A DNA stretch of 13,199 nucleotides from JBKJVQ01 sp046717125 (lineage in GTDB: Bacteria > Pseudomonadota > Alphaproteobacteria > Rhizobiales > Methyloligellaceae). The stretch is from the NCBI GenBank assembly GCA_046717125.1, contig JBKJVQ010000175.1, positions 1 through 13,199 of the forward strand, given 5' to 3'. The notes under the pieces were generated by a model. The model worked only from the letters and a program-made list of their open reading frames with translations, was not told where the DNA came from and searched no databases. Of this stretch, positions 1 through 6,665 are shown piece after piece. Numbering within the stretch: the stretch's first letter is position 1; each line of letters opens with the position of its first letter. The translations under genes and the position numbers were made by a program.

Positions 1-501
1 CTGCAGGGTCCGGCGGTGCATGTTCAACCGCCGCGCCGTCTCAGAGACGTTGCGGTTGCAGAGCTCGTAGACGCGCTGGATGTGCTCCCAGCGCACCCGA
101 TCGGCCGACATCGGATTTTCCGGCGGCGCCGCTCTCGCGTCGGCCGGAGCGAGTAGCGCGTTGTAAACCTCGTCGGCGTCCGCCGGCTTCGCCAGATAGT
201 CGAAGGCGCCAAGCTTCACCGCCGTGACGGCGCTCGCGATGTTGCCGTAGCCCGTCAGGACGACCGACTTGGCCGAGGGGTTCGCCTCGGCGAGCGCGAC
301 GATGACGTCGATCCCGTTGCCGTCCTCGAGCCGCATGTCGACCACCGCGAAGTCAGGCGCGCGCCGCCTGATCTCGGCGAGGCCCTGTTCGACGCTTTCC
401 GCCATGGCGACCTCGAAGCCACGCGTTTCCATCGCCCGGCCAAGCCGGTGGAGAAAGGCCTTGTCGTCGTCGACGATGAGGAGGGTGCGCTGATCGGACA
501 C
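1..501 (-). CDS. regA: RegA/ActR/PrrA-type redox response regulator (3' end cut by window edge)
   Basis: DNA-binding response regulator of the RegB/RegA (PrrBA, ActSR) redox system, which in alphaproteobacteria controls respiration, carbon and nitrogen fixation and hydrogen or photosynthesis genes. Visible are 167 residues. The receiver domain spans about 6-118, with acidic pocket D11-D13, phospho-acceptor D55 (VVDMRLEDG), T83 and K105 (AKP). A proline-containing linker (APPENP, 125-130) leads to a Fis-type helix-turn-helix at 151-167 (NVSETARRLN then MHRRTLQ), a stretch almost invariant in this family. Homologues end about ten residues later, so only the extreme C-terminus is missing. The start is GTG at 501, chosen because the family begins directly before LLIVDDDKAF. 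An AAGG lies a little upstream as a weak ribosome site. regB ends 73 bases upstream on the same strand. Family is certain; the symbol differs between genera (regA, actR, prrA, regR). Confidence 0.95.
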   Translation of the reverse strand, partial: MSDQRTLLIVDDDKAFLHRLGRAMETRGFEVAMAESVEQGLAEIRRRAPDFAVVDMRLEDGNGIDVIVALAEANPSAKSVVLTGYGNIASAVTAVKLGAFDYLAKPADADEVYNALLAPADARAAPPENPMSADRVRWEHIQRVYELCNRNVSETARRLNMHRRTLQ

Positions 502-543
502 GGGCGGGCCTTGAACGGAGCCAAGGAGACGGCTGCGTCGCAA

Positions 544-571
544 TGTATACAGCGTTCGGAAGCCGCGCCAA
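544..571 (-). promoter_or_regulatory. Possible sigma70-type promoter for regA
   Basis: Read on the minus strand, the 73-base gap between regB and regA holds TTGGCG (566-571) and TATACA (544-549) separated by 16 bases, each matching four of six consensus positions. Transcription would start near 537 and leave a leader of about 36 bases before the GTG of regA. This would allow regA to be expressed separately from regB. It rests on sequence resemblance only, and promoters of high-GC alphaproteobacteria are hard to predict. Confidence 0.35.
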
Positions 572-574
572 TGC

Positions 575-1963
575 TTAAGGCGTAACCTCGGTTACCGTCA
601 GCGGAGGCGCGGGGACGAGGGCCGCCATCTCCTCGCGCTGATCGAACGCAACCGCCGAGAGCCGCTCTGCCGGCCAGTGTATCTTGACTCGCGCGCCATG
701 CTCGGGCCGCGGCCGGTTCCTGATGTCGAGCCGCGCGCCCGATCGTTCGAGCAGCGTTTTCGCGATGAAAAACCCGAGACCCATGCCGACATGGCCGTCC
801 GTTTCGCCTGCCCGTCCATTGCCGGGCCGGGTGGTCAGGAACGGCTCGCCGATATGTTCGAGGATTTCGCGCGGAAAACCCGGTCCATCGTCCTCGATGA
901 CAACATCCACATCCCGCCGGTTCCAGCTCGCCGATATGTGTACTTGGGAATGGGCGAAATCGACCGCGTTCTCGACCAGATTGCCGAGCCCGTAGAGGAG
1001 AGCGGTGTTGCGCGCGATGATCGGCTGGGGGCCTTCCCCTGCTGCGGCCACTGCGACCTCGACATCGAAAGCCCGATGCGGCGTCGCGACTTCCTCCAGC
1101 AGATGGGTGAGGTCCACGCGCGAGAACACGGCGTCTGGCTCCTTCGCGTGCGAGGTGAGATTGGCGAGGATTTCCCGGCAGCGTTCCGCCTGTGTCCGCA
1201 GGAGGATCAAATCCACCCGGTGCGGATCGTTCGTGCTGCTATCGCGCAGGAGCTCCTTCGAGATCACCGCGATCGTTCCGAGCGGCGTGCCCAGCTCATG
1301 CGCCGCCGCCGCCGCTAGCCCGTCCAGCGCCGACAGGCGCTGCTCACGCGCGAGCACCATTTCGGTGGCGGCGAGGGCTTCCATCATGCGCCGCGCCTCG
1401 CGCGCGATGCGCCAGGCATAGTGCGCAATGAAGACGATGCCGCACACGAGGGCGGACCAGACGCCGAGCAGATAGGTCGGCGACACTTCGAACCGGGATC
1501 CCGGAAACCACGGCAGCGGCAGATGGAAACGCGCCAGAACGGTCGCGCAGACGATGGCGAGTGCGCCAAGCAGGATCGTCATCCGGGTCGGCAGCGTCGA
1601 GGCGGAGACGCTGACCGGCGCCAGCATCAGGAATGCGAACGGATTGAACAAACCGCCTGTGAGGTAGATGAGCGCCGCAAGCTGCAGGATGTCATAGGCG
1701 AGCATCATCGAGGCATGCGTCGCGGAAAGTCGATGGCTTGCCGGATAGCGGAGCCTCAGCGCGACATTGAGCCAGGCCGACGTCGCGATGCAGAGGAGGA
1801 TAGGCACGACCGGCAGGTCGAAGCCAAAACCCCAATACACGGCGGCCACCGTCGCGGTCTGGCCGATCACCGCCAGCCAGCGCAGCCAGACGATCGTTTG
1901 CAGCCTGAGCATGCTCTGCTCGGCCCGAAGACCGAGCCGATCCATGTCGATGAGAGTGCTCAT
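575..1963 (-). CDS. regB: RegB/ActS/PrrB-type redox sensor histidine kinase
   Basis: Membrane sensor kinase that phosphorylates RegA according to redox state of the quinone pool. It is 462 residues, normal for the family. The N-terminal half has about six hydrophobic segments between residues 25 and 182 and carries the heptad GGLFNPF (103-109), matching the GGxxNPF quinone-interaction motif. The H-box is AAAHELGTPL with H222 as the phospho-acceptor. C262 in AERCREIL matches the redox-active cysteine known in Rhodobacter RegB. The ATP-binding domain shows an N-box (NLVENA, 328-333), DDGPGF (358-363), GEPFLTTR (372-379) and GMGLGFFIAK (393-402). The reading frame is open further upstream to 2296, but that would run into the divergent ABC gene. 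ATG at 1963 gives the family-typical N-terminus. Its ribosome site is weak (GGACGAA). regA lies downstream, and the ABC exporter is divergent with a 63-base gap. Confidence 0.95.
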   Translation of the reverse strand: MSTLIDMDRLGLRAEQSMLRLQTIVWLRWLAVIGQTATVAAVYWGFGFDLPVVPILLCIATSAWLNVALRLRYPASHRLSATHASMMLAYDILQLAALIYLTGGLFNPFAFLMLAPVSVSASTLPTRMTILLGALAIVCATVLARFHLPLPWFPGSRFEVSPTYLLGVWSALVCGIVFIAHYAWRIAREARRMMEALAATEMVLAREQRLSALDGLAAAAAHELGTPLGTIAVISKELLRDSSTNDPHRVDLILLRTQAERCREILANLTSHAKEPDAVFSRVDLTHLLEEVATPHRAFDVEVAVAAAGEGPQPIIARNTALLYGLGNLVENAVDFAHSQVHISASWNRRDVDVVIEDDGPGFPREILEHIGEPFLTTRPGNGRAGETDGHVGMGLGFFIAKTLLERSGARLDIRNRPRPEHGARVKIHWPAERLSAVAFDQREEMAALVPAPPLTVTEVTP

Positions 1964-2026
1964 GCGTGTTCGTCCGGCGCTTTCGTCCCTGTTCCCATCG
2001 GCGGGCCGGGACCATATCACGGTGCG

Positions 2027-2821
2027 ATGCTGAAGATCGCGCCAGAAAGCGCCTTGTCCGCCCCTCCCGCTGCCCCGGTCGAAGCGCGCGATCTTCGCAA
2101 GTGCTTCAAGGGCGTGAGGGCTGTTGACGGCCTTTCCTTCACGCTGGAGCCTGGAACCGTGACGGCGCTGCTCGGCGGCAACGGCGCCGGCAAAACGACG
2201 ACCATCGCCATGATGCTGGGCTTGATCACGCCGACCTCCGGCGAGGTCCGAATTTTCGGCGCCGATATGGCGCGCGAGCGCCACCGCGTCGCTCATCGCA
2301 TGAATTTCCAGAGCCCTTATGTGGACATGCCGATGCGGCTCACCGTCTGGGAAAATCTCGCCGTCTATGCCCGGCTCTATGGCGTCCTCAACATCGAGGC
2401 GCGTGTCCGCTCCCTTGCCGCGGAACTTGGGCTGAGCGATTTTCTCGACCGGCCGACCGGCAAGCTTTCGGCAGGTCAGAAAACACGCGTCGGTCTCGCC
2501 AAGGCGCTCCTGAACGCGCCTGAGCTTCTCCTACTGGACGAACCGACCGCCTCGCTCGATCCGGACACCGCCGACTGGGTACGCGCGAAACTTGCCGCGT
2601 GGCAGGCCGAACGCGGCGCGACCATCCTGCTCGCTTCCCATAACATGGCCGAGGTCGAGCGCCTCGCCGACCGCATCATCCTGCTGGAACGCGGCCGCAT
2701 CATCGCCGACGCCGCCCCGGCCTCGCTGCTCGAATCCTACAACCGCGCGACGCTGGAGGAGGTATTTCTGGATGTGGCGCGGCGCGGCGGGGACGTCGTG
2801 CCTCCGGAAGCGTTGCCATGA
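2027..2821 (+). CDS. ABC transporter ATP-binding protein (ABC-2 exporter family)
   Basis: Cytoplasmic ATPase subunit of an ABC-2-type exporter (CcmA/DrrA-like, COG1131 type), 264 residues. Walker A is GGNGAGKTT (50-58), the Q-loop Q95 (NFQSPY), the signature LSAGQ (147-151), Walker B LLLLDEP with D171 and E172, the D-loop SLD just after, and the H-loop H205. All catalytic motifs are intact. The frame is open back to 1421, but that part lies antisense to regB. ATG at 2027 gives an ordinary N-terminus about 17 residues before the first conserved strand. No strong ribosome site precedes it. The stop overlaps the start of the permease gene (ATGA), so the two are translationally coupled and surely form one transporter. 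Substrate is unknown. The position beside regB and upstream of senC hints at a redox or respiratory link, but that is inference. Confidence 0.92.
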   Translation: MLKIAPESALSAPPAAPVEARDLRKCFKGVRAVDGLSFTLEPGTVTALLGGNGAGKTTTIAMMLGLITPTSGEVRIFGADMARERHRVAHRMNFQSPYVDMPMRLTVWENLAVYARLYGVLNIEARVRSLAAELGLSDFLDRPTGKLSAGQKTRVGLAKALLNAPELLLLDEPTASLDPDTADWVRAKLAAWQAERGATILLASHNMAEVERLADRIILLERGRIIADAAPASLLESYNRATLEEVFLDVARRGGDVVPPEALP

Positions 2822-3651
2822 GCGTCGCGCCGGTTCTCGCACCCGCCTCCGGCTCGCGCGCCTCGCTGCGGCGCATCAGGGCGCTGATTCACCGCTACGT
2901 CTATCTCCTGCGCAGTTCATGGGTCCGCGTCATCGAACTTGTCTACTGGCCGTTCCTGCAGATGCTGATGTGGGGGTTCCTGCAGGAATATCTGACCCAG
3001 ACGTCCGGTCCCGCCGCGAAGGGCGCCGGGCTCCTGATCGGCGGCGTGCTGCTCTGGGACATTTTTTTCCGCGCCAATATCGGGTTTTCGACCGCGTTCA
3101 TCGAGGAGGTCTGGTCGCGCAATCTCGGCAATTTGCTGATCAGCCCGCTCAGGCCGAACGAACTCCTGCTCGCTCTCAGCGCCATTTCCATCCTGCGCCT
3201 TATCGTCTCGATGGTTCCCGTCACCTTTGCCGCCTGGCTGTTCTTCGGTTTCAACCTGTTCGGCCTCGGCCTCGCTCTCGGCGCGTTCTTCGCCGTGCTG
3301 ATTTTGACGAGCTGGGCGCTCGGCCTCCTCTCGTCAGGGTTCATCCTGCGTTATGGCCTTGGTGCGGAGGAACTCGCCTGGTCGCTGGCGTTCCTGCTAT
3401 TGCCGCTGGCCTGCGTCTATTACCCCGTCAGTGTTCTGCCGGGCTGGCTGCAGCCGATCGCGCTCGCTTTGCCGCCGACGCATGTGTTCGAGGGCATGCG
3501 CGCTGTGCTGCTCGATCATCGCTTCGAACCCGCACACATGCTCTGGGCGCTCGGCCTGAATGCGATCTATCTGTTGCTCGGATACGTCGCTTTCCGGCTT
3601 TTCCTGCGCAGCGCGCGAACCAACGGCACGCTGATTCAGTTAGGAGAATGA
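2818..3651 (+). CDS. ABC-2 type transporter permease
   Basis: Membrane subunit partner of the preceding ATPase, 277 residues, with the usual six hydrophobic segments at about 41-60, 71-90, 118-145, 148-175, 186-205 and 243-264. Residues 200-228, with YYPVSVLPG and LPPTHVFEGMR, have the pattern seen before the last helix in ABC-2 permeases. The N-terminal tail is basic (RRIRALIHR), consistent with a cytoplasmic start. The ATG at 2818 overlaps the ATPase stop by four bases. No periplasmic binding protein or membrane-fusion protein gene is adjacent, so an export role is more likely than uptake. NosFY-like or polysaccharide or drug export systems share this architecture, and the sequence does not let me choose among them. 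Confidence 0.9.
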   Translation: MSVAPVLAPASGSRASLRRIRALIHRYVYLLRSSWVRVIELVYWPFLQMLMWGFLQEYLTQTSGPAAKGAGLLIGGVLLWDIFFRANIGFSTAFIEEVWSRNLGNLLISPLRPNELLLALSAISILRLIVSMVPVTFAAWLFFGFNLFGLGLALGAFFAVLILTSWALGLLSSGFILRYGLGAEELAWSLAFLLLPLACVYYPVSVLPGWLQPIALALPPTHVFEGMRAVLLDHRFEPAHMLWALGLNAIYLLLGYVAFRLFLRSARTNGTLIQLGE

Positions 3652-3665
3652 GACAAAGGGACGGA

Positions 3666-3699
3666 TTGACGCCAACCCTGTCCCGTCCAACGTTATTAT
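3666..3699 (+). promoter_or_regulatory. Possible promoter region before senC
   Basis: The 70-base gap between the permease and senC contains a good -10-like hexamer TATTAT (3694-3699) and a TTGACG at 3666-3671. The spacing of 22 bases is too long for a standard sigma70 pair, so at best one of them is used. The same gap has a six-base inverted repeat, GGACGG (3659-3664) with CCGTCC (3683-3688), which has no T-run after it and is a poor terminator. senC may equally be transcribed from the ABC operon. Confidence 0.22.
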
Positions 3700-3721
3700 C
3701 GCAAGTTAAGATAGAAAGATC

Positions 3722-4330
3722 ATGAAGACTCGCCTCGCGTTCATCGTTATCGCGTCCTTCGTCGCCGGCGCCATTGGCGCCATCGCCGCCGTCGTGGACC
3801 GGGACGATGTCGGTGCGCCCGAGGTCGTGGTTGAGGACGGCAAGCCCGATATTGGCGGCGCGTTCTCGCTGGTCAGCCATGAGGGCCAGCGGATCACGGA
3901 CTCGAACCTGCGCGGCCGCTACACGTTGATGATGTTCGGCTTCACCAACTGCCCCGATATCTGCCCGGCGGAGCTGCAGACCGTGATGTCGGCCCTGGAT
4001 AAGCTTGGACCAAGGGCATCCAAAGTCACCCCCGTTTTCGTGACGCTCGATCCCGAGCGCGACACGGTCGAGACGATGGCGCGCTACGTATCCTATTTTG
4101 GCAACAAGCTGGTGGGGTTGACCGGGACGCCGGCAGAAATCAATAAGACGGCCAAGGCTTACAAGGTCTATCACGCCAAGGTGCCGGACAGGGAGGGCTC
4201 CGGCTATTCCATCGATCACAGCGCTATCGCCTATCTCATGGGGCCGAGCGGCGAATACGTAACCCATTTTGCCTACGGCACATCCGCCGACGCGGTGGCT
4301 TCCGGCATCGCCAAACATATCGGCTCCTGA
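3722..4330 (+). CDS. senC: SCO1/SenC/PrrC family copper chaperone
   Basis: Membrane-anchored, periplasm-facing thioredoxin-fold protein of the Sco family, which delivers copper to or reduces the CuA/CuB site of haem-copper cytochrome oxidases. It is 202 residues, the usual size. Residues 5-24 form one hydrophobic anchor, with no lipobox cysteine. The copper ligands are all present: C77 and C81 in NCPDICP, and H166 in SIDHSA. The DPERD motif after the third strand (110-114) is also typical. ATG at 3722 is preceded by a GAAAG ribosome site. In Rhodobacter the homologue prrC lies between prrB and prrA. Here it lies on the other side of regB, beyond the divergent ABC exporter, which supports a functional link between redox sensing and oxidase assembly. 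Confidence 0.93.
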   Translation: MKTRLAFIVIASFVAGAIGAIAAVVDRDDVGAPEVVVEDGKPDIGGAFSLVSHEGQRITDSNLRGRYTLMMFGFTNCPDICPAELQTVMSALDKLGPRASKVTPVFVTLDPERDTVETMARYVSYFGNKLVGLTGTPAEINKTAKAYKVYHAKVPDREGSGYSIDHSAIAYLMGPSGEYVTHFAYGTSADAVASGIAKHIGS

Positions 4331-4405
4331 CCGGGCTTCTTCGGTTGCGGCCGAGCGACCGGACATAACACCTTGAATTAATTTCCTGATTTGAGTTTCT
4401 ACGCG

Positions 4406-4424
4406 CGCTGCCCAGAGGGCTGCG
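4406..4424. other. Imperfect GC-rich stem-loop between senC and phaZ
   Basis: CGCTGCCC and GGGCTGCG flank a three-base AGA loop, giving seven GC pairs and one T-T mismatch. It lies about 76 bases after the senC stop. There is no T-run after it, so it is not a classical terminator. It could be a weak or factor-assisted transcription end, or chance in GC-rich DNA. The rest of the 169-base gap (4331-4499) holds an AT-rich patch at 4373-4400 (TTGAATTAATTTCC) that could carry promoter elements, but I cannot fit a convincing -35/-10 pair. Confidence 0.22.
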
Positions 4425-4464
4425 TCCAAAACCCGCCTTGTGCTAGACCGGCCTGCGCCCATCT

Positions 4465-4481
4465 ATGTTGCAGTGCAACAT
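4465..4481. promoter_or_regulatory. Perfect palindrome before phaZ, candidate PhaR-type operator
   Basis: ATGTTGCAGTGCAACAT is a perfect inverted repeat with eight-base arms around a single G, ending 18 bases before the phaZ ATG at 4500. PhaR repressors of PHB metabolism in alphaproteobacteria such as Paracoccus and Rhodobacter bind TGC-rich dyads of the TGC-N3/4-GCA kind. The core TTGCAGTGCAA contains nested TGC and GCA half-sites with similar symmetry. A protein bound here would cover the likely transcription start or early leader of phaZ. The palindrome is seen directly. PhaR as the binder is inferred from the gene it precedes. Confidence 0.5.
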
Positions 4482-4499
4482 CGGGGAATCAGACGGGGC

Positions 4500-5771
4500 A
4501 TGCTGTACCATCTCTTCGAAATGAACCGGCTGGCGCTTGGCCCGGCCCGCGCAATGGCGGATGCGTCCCGGCTTTGGCTTCGACATCCCCTGAACCCGCT
4601 GTCCCGCTCGCTCACGGGTAAGGGCATGGCGGCTGCCGGCGAATTATTCGAGCGTGGAACACGGCGCTATGGCCGGCCTTCGTTCAACATCGTCGAGACC
4701 GAAATCGCGGGGCGAAAAGTCGCCGTCTCCGAACGACGGATCTGGCGCGCTCCGTTCTGCGACCTCATTCATTTCGCGCGCGATCTGGCCAGCCCGCGGA
4801 AAGCGCCCGATTCGAAGATATTGGTGGTGGCGCCCCTGTCGGGTCATTACCCGACGCTGCTGCGCGGCACGGTCGAGGCGCTGCTGCCGCACCATGACGT
4901 TTACCTCACCGACTGGCAGGACGCGCGCATGGTGCCTCTGTCGCAAGGCCGGTTCGATCTCGACGACTGTATCGACTACGTCATCCGCATGATCCGCCTG
5001 TTTGAAGGCGATGTCAGCGTTTTGGCCGTTTGCCAGCCTTCCGTTCCGGTACTCGCGGCAGTTTCGTTGATGGAGGCGCGCGGCGAACCTCATCCGCCCA
5101 AAGCCATGGTGCTCATGGCCGGCCCGATCGATACGCGCGTGAGCCCGACCAAGGTGAACGCGCTCGCGGAGAGGAAGGGGATCGAATGGTTCGAACGCTC
5201 AGTTATCCATAGGGTACCGTGGCCGTACTCAGGTTTCATGCGCCAAGTCTATCCAGGTTTCCTGCAATTAAATGGATTTATGCAGATGAATCTGGACAGA
5301 CATATGCGCGCTCACAAGGAGCTGTTCCAGAATCTCGTTAAAGGCGACGGCGATTCTGTCGAGAAACATCGCGAGTTTTACGACGAATATCTGGCGGTTA
5401 TGGATCTGACCGCTGAATTTTTTCTTCAGACAGTCAGGACCGTATTTATTGATCATAACCTTTCGATGGAAACGATGTTGCACCGGGGCGAAATGGTTTC
5501 GCCGGCCGCAATCCGGCGCACGGCCCTGATGACGATCGAGGGCGAACTGGACGATATTACGGGGTTGGGGCAGACCGAAGCTGCACATAATTTGTGCAGA
5601 AGCCTGCCATCGAATAAAAAGCAGCACTATGTCCAGCCCGGTGTCGGACATTACGGCACCTTCAACGGAAGCCGGTTTCGCACTGAAATTCGGCCCAAAA
5701 TCAGCGCGTTCATCGAGTCTCAAAGCCGTGGCCGCACAATCCTGAAAACTGTGCGAGCATTGATGGGATGA
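4500..5771 (+). CDS. phaZ: Intracellular polyhydroxybutyrate depolymerase
   Basis: Cytoplasmic hydrolase that releases 3-hydroxybutyrate units from stored, amorphous PHB granules (PhaZa1 family, alpha/beta hydrolase). It is 423 residues, close to the Cupriavidus enzyme. The nucleophile is a cysteine, C178, in AVCQPSVPVL, replacing the usual lipase-box serine. The rest of the triad fits D351 or D352 (EGELDDITG) and H384 (GVGHYGTF), with spacing near that of the known C183-D355-H388. The start is ATG 4500 (MLYHLFEMNR), the N-terminus typical of the family, with a GGGG ribosome site. An in-frame GTG at 4440 would add 20 residues but would place the upstream palindrome inside the gene, so I reject it. 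About 5221-5460 is clearly AT-richer (near 46% GC by hand count) than its surroundings. It is probably its own transcription unit. Confidence 0.94.
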   Translation: MLYHLFEMNRLALGPARAMADASRLWLRHPLNPLSRSLTGKGMAAAGELFERGTRRYGRPSFNIVETEIAGRKVAVSERRIWRAPFCDLIHFARDLASPRKAPDSKILVVAPLSGHYPTLLRGTVEALLPHHDVYLTDWQDARMVPLSQGRFDLDDCIDYVIRMIRLFEGDVSVLAVCQPSVPVLAAVSLMEARGEPHPPKAMVLMAGPIDTRVSPTKVNALAERKGIEWFERSVIHRVPWPYSGFMRQVYPGFLQLNGFMQMNLDRHMRAHKELFQNLVKGDGDSVEKHREFYDEYLAVMDLTAEFFLQTVRTVFIDHNLSMETMLHRGEMVSPAAIRRTALMTIEGELDDITGLGQTEAAHNLCRSLPSNKKQHYVQPGVGHYGTFNGSRFRTEIRPKISAFIESQSRGRTILKTVRALMG

Positions 5772-5796
5772 CGCCCGGCGCTCCGGCTTGCTAGTC

Positions 5797-5810
5797 TCGG
5801 CAGTTGCCGA
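5797..5810. other. Short dyad between phaZ and the metallopeptidase gene
   Basis: TCGGCA and TGCCGA are exact inverted copies separated by GT, in the 80-base gap after phaZ. The two-base spacer makes a hairpin unlikely, so it would act as DNA dyad if it acts at all. No T-run follows, and no clear terminator or promoter is visible in this gap. Confidence 0.2.
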
Positions 5811-5851
5811 TTCGAGGCCGAAACCAGCCTGCCGGGGGGGTGAGAGTCCAG

Positions 5852-6649
5852 ATGCTGAAGCGTGTAAAGGACGAATTCGAGACACCACTGGAAGTGAAGG
5901 TGCGCGGTCTCGATTCGCCGGTCGTGATCCGCAAGAGCCTGCGCGCGCGCCGCTTCAGCCTGCAGGTTTCAGAAGCCCGCCGCGACGCCGTCCTGACGAT
6001 GCCCGCCTATTCCAGCATCAGCGAGGCTGGCGATTTCCTCTCGCGCCATTTCGATTGGCTGAAGACCCGCATGGACCGGCTGCCGGAGCCGGTGCCCTTT
6101 TGCGCTGGCGCCGTCATTCCGATGCGCGGCGTCGCGCATGTGATCCGCTTCGTCGGCCCGGTGCATCGCCGCGGCGTGGTCTGGACTGAGCCCAACGAGG
6201 TCTCGCAATTGTCGCCCGCCTGGCCCGAAGGCGCGAGCATATCGCCGCGCCGCCTGCCGCGTCTTTGCGTCGCCGGCGACCGCCCCCATGCGCCGCGCCG
6301 CCTCGCGGACTGGCTCAAGCGCGAGGCGCAGAAGGATCTGAAGCAGCGGGTCGCGTTCCACGCGAAGCGCCTGCGGGTACAGCCGGCGCGCATGTTCGTG
6401 CGCGACCAGACCACGCGCTGGGGATCGTGCTCGACCAGCGGGTCGGTGAATTTCTCCTGGCGGCTCGTCCTTGCGCCTCCGCTCGTGCTGGATTACCTCG
6501 CCGCGCATGAGGTCGCGCATCTGCGCGAGATGAATCACGGACCCCGCTTCTGGCGACTCGTGTCCGACACGATGCCGCGCGCGGAAGAAGCACGCCGCTG
6601 GCTGCGTCTCAATGGCGCGGGCCTGCACCGCTTCGGCGCGGAACGGTAA
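5852..6649 (+). CDS. YgjP/DUF45-type zinc metallopeptidase
   Basis: Predicted soluble zinc-dependent metallopeptidase of the YgjP-like (DUF45, M48-related) family, 265 residues, for which the physiological substrate is not established. The active-site helix is AAHEVAHLREMNHGPRFW. The zinc ligands are H219 and H223 with catalytic E220, and the second motif NHGPRFW supplies H229. The family marker WGSCS (190-194) and the strand NFSWRLVLAP (200-209) are also present. The first 100 residues form the less conserved N-terminal part. ATG at 5852 is preceded by a G-run and TGAGAG ribosome site. An in-frame GTG at 5840 and a TTG at 5804 would give slightly longer forms. It lies 80 bases after phaZ in the same direction and converges with ubiB, whose stop is only 16 bases away. 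No membrane segment or signal peptide is visible. Confidence 0.88.
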   Translation: MLKRVKDEFETPLEVKVRGLDSPVVIRKSLRARRFSLQVSEARRDAVLTMPAYSSISEAGDFLSRHFDWLKTRMDRLPEPVPFCAGAVIPMRGVAHVIRFVGPVHRRGVVWTEPNEVSQLSPAWPEGASISPRRLPRLCVAGDRPHAPRRLADWLKREAQKDLKQRVAFHAKRLRVQPARMFVRDQTTRWGSCSTSGSVNFSWRLVLAPPLVLDYLAAHEVAHLREMNHGPRFWRLVSDTMPRAEEARRWLRLNGAGLHRFGAER

Positions 6650-6665
6650 TACCGCCGCCGCCCGC

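Noticed and set aside
1421..2026. Upstream extension of the ABC ATPase frame
   Set aside because: It overlaps regB on the other strand and encodes a charged, featureless sequence. The ATPase family begins near the ATG at 2027.
1964..2026. Possible RegA or Fnr/FixK site between regB and the ABC genes
   Set aside because: I looked for TTGAT-N4-ATCAA and GCGGC/GTCGC-type patterns and found nothing convincing. The RegA consensus is too loose to call by eye.
1964..2296. Upstream extension of the regB frame
   Set aside because: It overlaps the ABC ATPase gene, and RegB homologues start near the ATG at 1963.
3428..4462. Minus-strand open frame of 344 codons
   Set aside because: It runs antisense to the permease and senC, both with intact family motifs. 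No domain or ribosome site supports it.
5581..5599. Inverted repeat CTGCACA-TAATT-TGTGCAG
   Set aside because: It is an exact dyad but lies inside the phaZ coding region between conserved segments. With no promoter or gene boundary nearby, I treat it as chance.
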